Assembly (NCBI RefSeq): GCF_900102905.1
Contig: NZ_FNFV01000001.1
Span: 193,501-257,500 of the forward strand
Reading direction: 5' to 3'
Length of the DNA stretch: 64,000 bases
Origin: Meinhardsimonia xiamenensis
GTDB taxonomy: Bacteria; Pseudomonadota; Alphaproteobacteria; Rhodobacterales; Rhodobacteraceae
Shown: piece after piece, positions 47,018-54,469 of the stretch
Layout: each line of letters starts with the position of its first letter
How positions within the stretch are numbered: position 1 is the first letter of the stretch
Program-made: the position numbers and the translations under genes
The notes under the pieces: model-generated
Told to the model about the DNA's origin: nothing
The model's database searches: none
Seen by the model: only the letters and a program-made list of their open reading frames with translations

Positions 47018-47077
47018 CGCCCGGCGGGGGGCTTCATAGGTTCGCCGCCGACCCGACATGCCAAGGAGCAACAGGCC

Positions 47078-47398
47078 ATGGCCACCGTTGAAGTGACCGA
47101 CGAGACGTTCGACGCCGAAGTGCGCAACTCCGACATCCCCGTGGTGGTGGATTTCTGGGCCGAATGGTGCGGCCCGTGCAAGATGATCGGCCCCGCCCTC
47201 GAGGAGCTTTCCGAGGAGTACGCCGGCAAGGTGAAGATCGCCAAGGTCAACGTCGACGAAAATCCCAACTCGCCGGCCCAGCTTGGCGTGCGCGGGATTC
47301 CGGCGCTGTTTCTGTTCAAGAACGGGCAGGTGGTCTCCAACAAGGTTGGCGCCGCGCCCAAGGCCGCGCTCGAGGAGTGGATCAAGTCCTCGCTCTGA
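47078..47398 (+). CDS. trxA: Thioredoxin
   Basis: This 106-residue protein is a classical thioredoxin that reduces disulfides in the cytoplasm with electrons from thioredoxin reductase. The active site is WCGPC with Cys31 and Cys34; the cis-proline is in [13 protein letters not shown]. Start and length are typical, and AAGGAG lies nine bases before the ATG. It ends the run that starts at tsaE and is followed by an intrinsic terminator. The addA-trxA neighbourhood is common in Rhodobacterales. Confidence 0.97.
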   Translation: MATVEVTDETFDAEVRNSDIPVVVDFWAEWCGPCKMIGPALEELSEEYAGKVKIAKVNVDENPNSPAQLGVRGIPALFLFKNGQVVSNKVGAAPKAALEEWIKSSL

Positions 47399-47421
47399 GG
47401 GCGCGCGAGGCGGAATTGCGG

Positions 47422-47450
47422 GGGCGGTGCGGCTGTCGCGCCGCCCTTTT
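47422..47450 (+). terminator. Intrinsic terminator of trxA
   Basis: GGGCGG-T-GCG pairs with CGC-G-CCGCCC around a five-base loop (GCTGT) and is followed by TTTT and, after two bases, TTT. It lies 24 bases after the trxA stop. Confidence 0.75.
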
Positions 47451-47463
47451 GCTTTGCCCACGC

Positions 47464-47493
47464 CTTGCCGCGGGGGCGGCGCGTCGTCATATA
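47464..47493 (+). promoter_or_regulatory. Possible heat-shock-type promoter of hslV
   Basis: CTTGCCG at 47464-47470 and CATATA at 47488-47493 resemble the alphaproteobacterial sigma-32 elements (CTTG and CAT-rich -10). They lie 39 bases before the hslV ATG and after the trxA terminator. The match is partial. Confidence 0.4.
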
Positions 47494-47531
47494 GCCTGGG
47501 CGTTAACCTGCCGCGGCAATGGAGAGGCACG

Positions 47532-48104
47532 ATGAGCGATCAGGCATTTCCCGGCTGGCACGGCACCACCATCATCGGCGTGGCCAAGGGCGGCAAGGTC
47601 GCGGTGGCGGGCGACGGTCAGGTGAGCCTCGGCCAGACCGTCATCAAGGGCACGGCGCGCAAGGTGCGCCGCCTCGCCCCTGGCGGCCATGAGGTGGTGG
47701 CGGGCTTTGCCGGTTCGACGGCCGACGCCTTCACGCTCCTCGAACGCCTCGAGACGAAGCTCGAGGCCAGCCCCGGCCAGCTTCAGCGCGCGGCGGTTGA
47801 GCTGGCGAAGGACTGGCGCACCGACAAGTATCTGCGCAATCTCGAGGCGATGCTGGTCGTCACCGATGGCGCGGCGCTTTATGTGATCACCGGGGCGGGC
47901 GACGTGCTCGAGCCCGAGCATGGCATCGCCGCCATCGGTTCGGGCGGGATGTATGCGCTGGCCGCGGCGCGGGCGCTGATCGACAGCGATCTTGACGCCG
48001 AGGAGATCGCCCGCCGCGCCCTGGCCATCGCCGCCGAGATCTGCGTCTACACCAACGCCAACGTGACCGTGGAGACGATCGGCGCCGGCACCGGGCAGGG
48101 CTGA
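47532..48104 (+). CDS. hslV: ATP-dependent protease peptidase subunit HslV
   Basis: HslV (ClpQ) is the proteasome-like peptidase that works with the HslU ATPase. The 190-residue protein has an eight- to ten-residue leader [11 protein letters not shown] before [21 protein letters not shown], so the catalytic threonine becomes N-terminal after processing, as in other alphaproteobacterial Hsl[15 protein letters not shown] and the C-terminal YTNANVTVE are typical. The ATG at 47532 follows GGAGAGG; the longer frame upstream crosses the trxA terminator. Unusually, hslU is not the next gene: an antiporter gene on the other strand follows. Confidence 0.95.
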   Translation: MSDQAFPGWHGTTIIGVAKGGKVAVAGDGQVSLGQTVIKGTARKVRRLAPGGHEVVAGFAGSTADAFTLLERLETKLEASPGQLQRAAVELAKDWRTDKYLRNLEAMLVVTDGAALYVITGAGDVLEPEHGIAAIGSGGMYALAAARALIDSDLDAEEIARRALAIAAEICVYTNANVTVETIGAGTGQG

Positions 48105-48144
48105 CCGCCGGCCCCGGCGCCACGGCCCCCGGCCGCTTCAGCCC
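48098..48144. terminator. Shared hairpin over the hslV and antiporter stop codons
   Basis: GGGCTGA at 48098-48104 pairs exactly with TCAGCCC at 48138-48144. The hslV TGA and the antiporter stop are mirrored in the arms. The 33-base interior is very GC-rich (CGGCC/GGCCG) and can extend the fold. Confidence 0.45.
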
Positions 48145-49103
48145 GCCATGCCGTTCGTGAAGAGAAACGCCATGTAGGCGGCATAGGCGACGAGCATCAC
48201 CGCGCCCCAGAGGCGGGAAATGCGCGACGCCGAGAACAGCAGCACCAGCAGCAGAAGGCTCGCGCCCAGCATCACCGGCGTGTCGATCGTGCGGAAGCGG
48301 TCGCTGACCACGATGGGCCTGATCACGACGGTTGTGCCGAGGATGGCAAGGACGTTGAAGATGTTCGAGCCGATGACGTTGCCGAGCACGACGTCGGAAT
48401 GGCGGCGGATCGCGGCAATGATCGCCGTGGCCAGCTCCGGCAGCGACGTGCCGACCGCCACCAGCGAGAGCCCGATGACCGCGTCGGGCACGCCGAGTGA
48501 CCGCGCGATGTTCACCGAGCCCTCCACGAGCAGGTCGGCGCCGAACACCAGCGCCACGATTCCGCCGAGCGCGAGGAGAGGCGCGAGCCACGGGCGCGGA
48601 AGCGGGATGTCCTCGAACGCTTCGGCCTCGTGCACGAAGGTCTGGTCGTCGGGCCGCCTGGTCTCGAGCCAGTAGCTCGAGCCAAGATACGCGGCCAGCA
48701 CCACCAGCATCGCCAGGCCCTCGAAACGCGTGATGGCAGCTCCATGGACGAGTCCGACGAGCACCAGCGCGACGAGGGTTGCCACAAGCGCTTCCCTGAC
48801 GGCCGTTCGCTCCCAGCCGGCGATGGGAAGGAGCACCGCCGCGACACCCACGATCAGCAGTACATTGGCCGTGTTCGAGCCGACGACGTTGCCAAGCGCG
48901 ATCTCGGGCACCCCGTTCAGGGCCGCATCGACCGAGACAAGCAGTTCGGGCGTCGAGGTGCCGAAGCCAACGATCACGAGGCCGATCAGCAGTTTCGACA
49001 GGCCCAGGCGCTCGGCGATGGCGACCGAGCCCCTGACCAGCCCCTCGCCACCCAGGAACAACAGCACAAGGCCCGCGGCCACCAGAAACAGATCCTGTAT
49101 CAC
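48138..49103 (-). CDS. Calcium/sodium antiporter of the CaCA family
   Basis: The 321-residue inner-membrane protein has about ten hydrophobic segments and two alpha repeats: GFGTSTPELLVSVDAAL (near residue 45) and AVGTSLPELATAIIAAI (near residue 215). These GTS-PE motifs bind the cations in YrbG-type K+-independent exchangers. Ca2+ export is the likely role, though the ions are not certain. The gene begins at 49103 with an ATGA-type overlap with the LysR gene upstream on the same strand, so the two are cotranscribed. It is convergent with hslV. Confidence 0.88.
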   Translation of the reverse strand: MIQDLFLVAAGLVLLFLGGEGLVRGSVAIAERLGLSKLLIGLVIVGFGTSTPELLVSVDAALNGVPEIALGNVVGSNTANVLLIVGVAAVLLPIAGWERTAVREALVATLVALVLVGLVHGAAITRFEGLAMLVVLAAYLGSSYWLETRRPDDQTFVHEAEAFEDIPLPRPWLAPLLALGGIVALVFGADLLVEGSVNIARSLGVPDAVIGLSLVAVGTSLPELATAIIAAIRRHSDVVLGNVIGSNIFNVLAILGTTVVIRPIVVSDRFRTIDTPVMLGASLLLLVLLFSASRISRLWGAVMLVAYAAYMAFLFTNGMAG

Positions 49104-50053
49104 TCCAGCTTTTCCTTCGGTTTCCCGCTCGCGTCGGCGCCGCTGTCCGCCTGGCCGGAAGCCGGCTTGGCCCGGCCGGCCAACGCCTCGGCCGCCTCCA
49201 GCGCTTCGCGGACCAGCGGGTTGGGGAAACGGCGCCGCAGGGTCACGGCATAGAATGTTTCCGTCAGCCCGTCGAGACGGGCGAGTTCCGCCAGACGGCC
49301 GGAAGCGAGCTCGTCTTGTACCACGATCGGCGGCACCACCGCAAGCCCGGCGCCCGAGCGCGCCAGAAGCCGGAGCATGGCCATGTCGTCGGCCTCGGCG
49401 AGAATGCGCGGAACAATGGAAAACGATTCGAGCAGTGCGTCGAAGCCGGCGCGCAGGGGGCTTTCCGCCGTGGGAAGGATCAGGGGCCGGCTCTCGAGCA
49501 GGACGCGCAGCGGCTGTCCGCGAAGTTCCGGCGGGCCGATCAGGCTCACGGGCTGTTCCGCGAGGCGGTTGACGAGATGGCGGCTCAGCGCATCCTGCGC
49601 GGGGGGATGGTTGGTGAGCACCACGTCGAGGGCAAGCGCCTCGAGCCCGGCGAGGAGCTGGGCTTGCGGGCCGGAACGAAGCACCACTTCCACGTCGTCG
49701 CGCGCGAGGAATGGCGCGATGAAGCCGATCTGGAAGTTGCGCGACAACGTCGACAGGGCGCCGACACGCAGCGCCTGCCGCGAGGCGCGCCGTTCGCGCA
49801 GGGTGGCAACGAGGTCATCGGCGGTGCGGAAGATCGCCTCGGCATGGTCAAGCGCGATGCGGCCGGCCTCGGTGAGGACCAGACCGCGGCCGCGACGCTC
49901 GAAAAGCTCGTGGCCGAGCCTCGCCTCCAGCGCGCGTATCTGGGTCGACAGTGCCGATTGCGAAAGGTTCAGCAGGCGCGCGGCGCCGGTCAGGGTGCCC
50001 TCGCGCGCGACCGCCCTGAACAGGCGCAGGTGGTGCAGGTTCAGCGTGCTCAT
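49100..50053 (-). CDS. LysR-family regulator next to dabBA
   Basis: The 317-residue protein has a LysR N-terminal helix-turn-helix (LHHLRLFRAVAREGTLTGAARLLNLSQSALSTQIRALEARLGHELFER) and a substrate-binding core from about residue 90. The C-terminal 30 residues are variable and lysine/glutamate-rich. It is divergent from dabB, and a near-perfect palindrome overlaps its ribosome site, which suggests that it represses itself and activates dabBA. A CbbR-like response to inorganic carbon status would fit, but the effector cannot be read from sequence. It overlaps the antiporter gene downstream by 4 bases. Confidence 0.88.
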   Translation of the reverse strand: MSTLNLHHLRLFRAVAREGTLTGAARLLNLSQSALSTQIRALEARLGHELFERRGRGLVLTEAGRIALDHAEAIFRTADDLVATLRERRASRQALRVGALSTLSRNFQIGFIAPFLARDDVEVVLRSGPQAQLLAGLEALALDVVLTNHPPAQDALSRHLVNRLAEQPVSLIGPPELRGQPLRVLLESRPLILPTAESPLRAGFDALLESFSIVPRILAEADDMAMLRLLARSGAGLAVVPPIVVQDELASGRLAELARLDGLTETFYAVTLRRRFPNPLVREALEAAEALAGRAKPASGQADSGADASGKPKEKLE

Positions 50054-50054
50054 T

Positions 50055-50071
50055 GTTCCATTAAATAGAAC
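50055..50071. promoter_or_regulatory. LysR-type operator palindrome
   Basis: GTTCCATTAAATAGAAC is a 17-base palindrome with one mismatched pair and contains the LysR T-N11-A pattern. It starts two bases before the regulator ATG and lies about 37 bases before the predicted dabB transcript start. Confidence 0.65.
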
Positions 50072-50087
50072 GATTTCAGAAACAATA

Positions 50088-50093
50088 TATAAT
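50088..50093 (+). promoter_or_regulatory. -10 element of the dabB promoter
   Basis: TATAAT lies in an AT-rich stretch (50072-50101) that stands out in this GC-rich sequence. The -35 position is occupied by the operator and is a poor match, as is usual for activator-dependent promoters. Confidence 0.5.
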
Positions 50094-50161
50094 TTTATTT
50101 AACTGCGCCAGCGCCTATCTCCGCCTCGCCTGAAGAGACAAGGGAAGACGTGGAGATCGGC

Positions 50162-51748
50162 ATGGCCTATTCCGCTGACGTCACCGCGGCACTCGCGCCG
50201 CTTGTGTTGCTGACCGGTGCCGCACTGATGATGGCCCAGCCGGGGCGACGCCCCCCGCTTGCGCGCCGGGTGCCGCAGGGTGCAAGCCTGCTGGCGCTGT
50301 TGCTGGCGGTTGCCGGAGCGCTCGACATCGCGTTTGCCGGGGCAGCCGAAAAGGGCGCCGGATTGCGAGATCCGGCGGCGCGTGACGGGCTTGCGGCGCT
50401 CCTGCGCCCCGATGCGGTCGGTGCGAGCCTCGCCGTGCTCGTCGGCTTCATCGGCTGGGTGGTGACGCGCTACGCGACGCGCTTCATGGACGGCGAAGCC
50501 CGCGAGGGCCGGTTTCATGCCCTGATGCTTTGCACGCTGGCGAGCGTGATGGTGCTGGTTCAGGCTGCTAACCTTGCGGTGGCGACCGGCGCCCTCGTGG
50601 TGACGGGTGCGGTGCTGCGCGGGCTCTTGCTGTTCTACCCCGAGCGGACGGCGGCCCGGCGCGCGGCGACAAAGTTCGCGCTTGTCTGGCACGCGGGCGA
50701 CGCAGCGCTGGCGCTGGCCACGGGGCTCTTGTGGCTGCGCTTCGGCACCGTCGATCTGGCCGCACTCGCCGCGCTCGTGCCGGCGCAGGGGCTTGGCGCG
50801 GCGGGACAGGCTGCCGCGGCGCTCGTCGTTCTGGCCGCGGTTCTCAAGACGGCCGCCTTCCCGGTGCACGGCTGGCTCACCGAGGTGATGGAGGCGCCCA
50901 CGCCCGTCTCCGCGCTCCTGCATGCCGGGGTCATCAACGCGGGCGGGGTCTTGCTGATCCGGCTTGCAGAGCTGGTGCAGGCAAGCGCCGCGGCGATGGC
51001 GGCACTGGTGCTACTCGGCGGCCTCACCGCGCTTTTCGGGGCGGTGGTGATGCTGACGCAAAGCGCGGTCAAGACGGCGCTCGCCTGGTCAACGGTCGGG
51101 CAGATGGGGTTCATGCTCATGCAATGCGGGCTGGGGCTGTGGCCGCTCGCGCTTCTGCACATCGTGGCCCATGGGCTTTACAAGAGCCATGCCTTCCTGA
51201 CCGCCGGCATGGCGGTGGCCGAGGTAGGGGCGGCGCGCCGGCCGGGGCCGGTGGCGGTGCCCGGTTGGGGGGCGGTCCTGCAGGCCTTTGCGCTGGCGCT
51301 CCTGCTTTACGCGGCCATGGCGGGGGCCATCATGGCCATCGCCGGGCCGAAGTCGCCGCAGGCGCTGGCGCTGGGCGCGATGCTGGTCTTCGGCGTCGCC
51401 TATCTGGTGGCGCAGGGGCTGGCCGATGCCGCGCCACGGGCGTTGACGCGGCGCACCGTCGTCGCCTCGCTCGCGGCCACGGTGGCGTATTTCGGCTTCC
51501 AGCTCGGCGCGCAGGCGCTGTGGGGCGCGCATCTGCCCGCTCCGCCGACGCCCGGACCGCTCGAATGGGCGTTGATCGTGCTCGCCGTCGTGTCGTTCGG
51601 GCTCGTGGCGCTGGCGCAGGCGCTGTTCCCGCTCTGGGCGCATCACCCCGCGACTGCCGGGCTGCGCGTGCATGTCGCCAACGGCCTCTACCTCAACGCG
51701 CTCATCGACCGGGCCATCGGCGGTTTTCGCGTCGTGACCGGCAAGTAG
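50162..51748 (+). CDS. dabB: DabB, proton-conducting membrane subunit of the DAB inorganic carbon transporter
   Basis: DabB is related to NuoL/MrpA-type proton channels and, with DabA, takes up inorganic carbon by coupling to proton flow. The protein of about 528 residues has roughly 13 membrane segments; the proton-antiporter family helix is visible in FPVHGWLTEVMEAPTPVSALLHAGVINAGGVLL and LLHIVAHGLYKSHAFL, with the conserved lysine and histidine residues. I prefer the ATG at 50162, which has GGAG at six bases; a GTG at 50150 would add four residues. dabA follows after 38 bases. The stop lies in the first of three 13-bp repeats. Confidence 0.88.
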   Translation: MAYSADVTAALAPLVLLTGAALMMAQPGRRPPLARRVPQGASLLALLLAVAGALDIAFAGAAEKGAGLRDPAARDGLAALLRPDAVGASLAVLVGFIGWVVTRYATRFMDGEAREGRFHALMLCTLASVMVLVQAANLAVATGALVVTGAVLRGLLLFYPERTAARRAATKFALVWHAGDAALALATGLLWLRFGTVDLAALAALVPAQGLGAAGQAAAALVVLAAVLKTAAFPVHGWLTEVMEAPTPVSALLHAGVINAGGVLLIRLAELVQASAAAMAALVLLGGLTALFGAVVMLTQSAVKTALAWSTVGQMGFMLMQCGLGLWPLALLHIVAHGLYKSHAFLTAGMAVAEVGAARRPGPVAVPGWGAVLQAFALALLLYAAMAGAIMAIAGPKSPQALALGAMLVFGVAYLVAQGLADAAPRALTRRTVVASLAATVAYFGFQLGAQALWGAHLPAPPTPGPLEWALIVLAVVSFGLVALAQALFPLWAHHPATAGLRVHVANGLYLNALIDRAIGGFRVVTGK

Positions 51749-51775
51749 GACCGGCAAGTAGGACCGGCAAGCAGG
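51737..51775 (+). repeat. Three 13-bp tandem repeats between dabB and dabA
   Basis: ACCGGCAAGTAGG occurs at 51737-51749 and 51750-51762, and ACCGGCAAGCAGG at 51763-51775. The first copy contains the dabB stop; the last gives the CAGGGA ribosome-site region of dabA. It looks like a recent replication-slippage product. Confidence 0.85.
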
Positions 51776-51786
51776 GATATTCGACC

Positions 51787-54174
51787 ATGTTCATGCAGGA
51801 AATCGACATCACGCCGGCCCGGCTGTCGGCGACGCTGAAGGCGGCCGAGGCCGCCGCGCGGGCGATCCCGCCCGCCTTCCCGCTCGATGCCACGGTGGCG
51901 GTGAACCCGTTCCTCGGGCAGGCGGGAGAGGATGTCACCGTGGCGGCGGCGCGGCTCGCGCGGGTGGCCGGGGCGCGGCTCTTCCGGCCGCGCGCGGAGA
52001 TCGCCGCCGAGGTGGCGGAGGGGCGCATCTCGGATGATGATCTGGCGGCGGCCCTGATCGCCTGCAGCTCGCCGCTCAAGCCGGTCGACCTCGCGCTTCT
52101 GAAGGCAAAGCTGCACGCCCCCGCCCCCGCGCCGGAGGCGTTGCCGACCGTTGCCGATCTGGCCGCCGAGCTCAGCGGCACCGACTGGCCCGCCCTGATC
52201 GAGCGCTGCGTGGGCCTCTGGGCGGCGGGGCATTTCGACCGGGGGCAGGCCCTGTGGCTGCCGGCGCCGGGCGCCGATGCGTGGGCCGCCTGGCGGGCCT
52301 GGGCCGCGCGCGACCTGACGCCGGAGATTGCCGGGCTCGAGGGCTTCTGCGCCCATGTCGCGGCCGTGCCCGACACGCCCGAGCGCGCCATCGTGCGGGC
52401 GGCGAAGGCGCTGGGGATCGAGGCCGAGGCCACCGAGACCGCCTTTCACCGCCTGCTGATGGATCTCGGCGGCTGGGCGCAGCACGCGCGCTGGATGTTG
52501 TGGCAGGCCGAGCAGGAAGGCGCGACGGACCGCACCCTGCTCGCACTGCTCGCGATCCGCCTGATCTGGGAAGAGGCGCTGCTTGCGCAATACCCCGCGC
52601 TTGCGCCCCGCTGGGCCGAGGTGGCGCGGGCGCACGCCGAGCCGGTCACGCCCACCCCCGACATGGTCATTGACGCGATCCTTCAGGATGCCGCCGAGCG
52701 CGCCTTCCAGCGCCGGCTCGGCGCGCTTCTCGACCGGCCGGCGGCAGGGGCAGCGGCGGAGCGGCCGGCGCTGCAGGCCGCCTTCTGCATCGACGTGCGC
52801 TCCGAGCCGTTCCGCCGCGCCCTCGAGGCGCAGGCCCCGGGGATCGAGACCATCGGCTTTGCCGGGTTCTTCGGCCTGCCCGTGGCGCACTGTCCGCACG
52901 GCTCGGATGTGGCCGAGGCACACCTTCCGGCCCTGCTGAAGCCGACCCTGCGCAGCACCAGCCATCAACCCGAAGCGGCTGAGCAGGCGGCCCGCATCGC
53001 GGCGCGGGCCGCGCGCGCCTGGCGGCGGTTCCGGCAGGCGGCGGTGTCCTCCTTTGCCTTCGTCGAGGCCGCGGGGCTGGCTTACGGCGGCAAGCTACTC
53101 GCAGGTGCCTTCGGCAAGGGCGGCAAGGCGTCGCTGCCGGAACCCGCCCCGCGGCTGGACGCGTCCCTCGATCCGGCGCGCCGGGCACAGATCGCGGCCG
53201 CCGTGCTGACGGCGATGGGGGTGCGCGAGGGGTTCGCGCGGCTCGTGCTGCTCGTCGGCCATGGCGCGAAGGTGACCAACAACCCCCACGAAAGCGCCTA
53301 TCACTGCGGCGCCTGCGGGGGGCACACCGGCGCGGTCTCGGCGCGGCTTCTGGCCAGCCTGCTGAATGACCCGGACACCCGCGCGCATCTGGCCACGGCC
53401 GGCATCGCCGTGCCCGAGGACACGCGCTTCGTCGCGGCGCTGCACGAGACCACGACCGACGAGGTGACGCTGTTTGACGTGGAGAAGGCCGGGGACGAGG
53501 CCGGCGAGCACGCGCAGGATCTTGCGCGGGCGCGGGCCTGGCTCGAGGCCGCGGGGCGGCAGGTGCGGGCCGGGCGCGCCCTGCGGCTTCCCGGCGCGGC
53601 GCCCGGCGGCGTGGCGGCGCGGGCGCGCGACTGGGCCGAGACGCGCCCCGAGTGGGGGCTCGCGGGCTGTGCCGCCTTCATCGCGGCTCCGCGCGCGGTC
53701 ACCCGGGGCAAGGACCTTGGCGGGCGCGCCTTCCTGCACAGCTATGACTGGCAGGCGGACGAGGGTTTTGCCACGCTCGAGCTGATCCTGACCGCGCCCG
53801 TGGTGGTGGCAAGCTGGATTGCGCTCCAGTATCACGGGTCGAGCCTCGCGCCGGAAACCTTCGGCGCGGGCAACAAGCTGATCCACAACGTGGTGGGTGG
53901 CATCGGCGTGGTCGAAGGCAATGGCGGGCGGCTGCGCGCCGGACTGCCCTGGCAGGCAGTGCATGACGGCGAACGCCTCATGCATGAGCCGCTGCGCCTC
54001 ACCGTGCTCATAGAGGCCCCGCGCGAGGCGATCGCGCAGGTTCTTGCCCGCCACCGCGAGGTCGCGGCGCTCTTCGACAACGGCTGGCTGCACCTCATGC
54101 AGCTCGAGGGCGGCCGCGTCAGTGCGCGCTACCGGCCGGGCGGCGGCTGGCGCGAGGAGGCAGGCGCCGCCTGA
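51787..54174 (+). CDS. dabA: DabA (DUF2309), carbonic-anhydrase-like subunit of the DAB transporter
   Basis: DabA is the cytoplasmic zinc subunit that traps CO2 as bicarbonate when bound to DabB. The 795-residue protein has the expected ligand set in order: Cys334 and Asp336 in FCIDVRSEPFRRA, His492 in LVGHGAKVTNNPH and Cys507 in YHCGACGG. The 15-residue spacing between His and Cys equals that of the studied Halothiobacillus protein. The C-terminal half has HNVVGGIGVVEGNGGRLRAGLPWQAVHDG. The ATG at 51787 follows GCAGGGATATTCGACC. The frame is open far upstream through dabB, but in a different frame. Confidence 0.93.
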   Translation: MFMQEIDITPARLSATLKAAEAAARAIPPAFPLDATVAVNPFLGQAGEDVTVAAARLARVAGARLFRPRAEIAAEVAEGRISDDDLAAALIACSSPLKPVDLALLKAKLHAPAPAPEALPTVADLAAELSGTDWPALIERCVGLWAAGHFDRGQALWLPAPGADAWAAWRAWAARDLTPEIAGLEGFCAHVAAVPDTPERAIVRAAKALGIEAEATETAFHRLLMDLGGWAQHARWMLWQAEQEGATDRTLLALLAIRLIWEEALLAQYPALAPRWAEVARAHAEPVTPTPDMVIDAILQDAAERAFQRRLGALLDRPAAGAAAERPALQAAFCIDVRSEPFRRALEAQAPGIETIGFAGFFGLPVAHCPHGSDVAEAHLPALLKPTLRSTSHQPEAAEQAARIAARAARAWRRFRQAAVSSFAFVEAAGLAYGGKLLAGAFGKGGKASLPEPAPRLDASLDPARRAQIAAAVLTAMGVREGFARLVLLVGHGAKVTNNPHESAYHCGACGGHTGAVSARLLASLLNDPDTRAHLATAGIAVPEDTRFVAALHETTTDEVTLFDVEKAGDEAGEHAQDLARARAWLEAAGRQVRAGRALRLPGAAPGGVAARARDWAETRPEWGLAGCAAFIAAPRAVTRGKDLGGRAFLHSYDWQADEGFATLELILTAPVVVASWIALQYHGSSLAPETFGAGNKLIHNVVGGIGVVEGNGGRLRAGLPWQAVHDGERLMHEPLRLTVLIEAPREAIAQVLARHREVAALFDNGWLHLMQLEGGRVSARYRPGGGWREEAGAA

Positions 54175-54340
54175 ACCTGTGCGCAGCCCGCACCGCATCA
54201 CCACACGCCCCTCGAAGGCGCCTCTACGACCGCGAGTTCGGCGCACCGGACGCCGGCCCTCGCCCGGCGGGCGGGCCTTCAGACGATGTTTCCCTCGGGG
54301 GAGTGCTCGGCAATGGCCGGGAGAAACGTTGAACGGCGTG

Positions 54341-54368
54341 CTTGAAATGCCCTGCCGCGCCCCCAGAT
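54341..54368 (+). promoter_or_regulatory. Sigma-32 (heat-shock) promoter of the release-factor-like gene
   Basis: CTTGAAA at 54341-54347, a 13-base spacer, and CCCCAGAT at 54361-54368 match the classical RpoH consensus CTTGAAA-N11-16-CCCCATNT at all but one defined position. The start codon lies about 100 bases downstream. Confidence 0.7.
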
Positions 54369-54469
54369 CGGGGAGCGACTGGACCGGAGGCAGGGCGAGG
54401 GCCCGAGGCCTGTCGCTGGCCAAGGGGAATGACCCCAGAAGACCCATTGCCGGAAAGGGAGCAAGTGAA

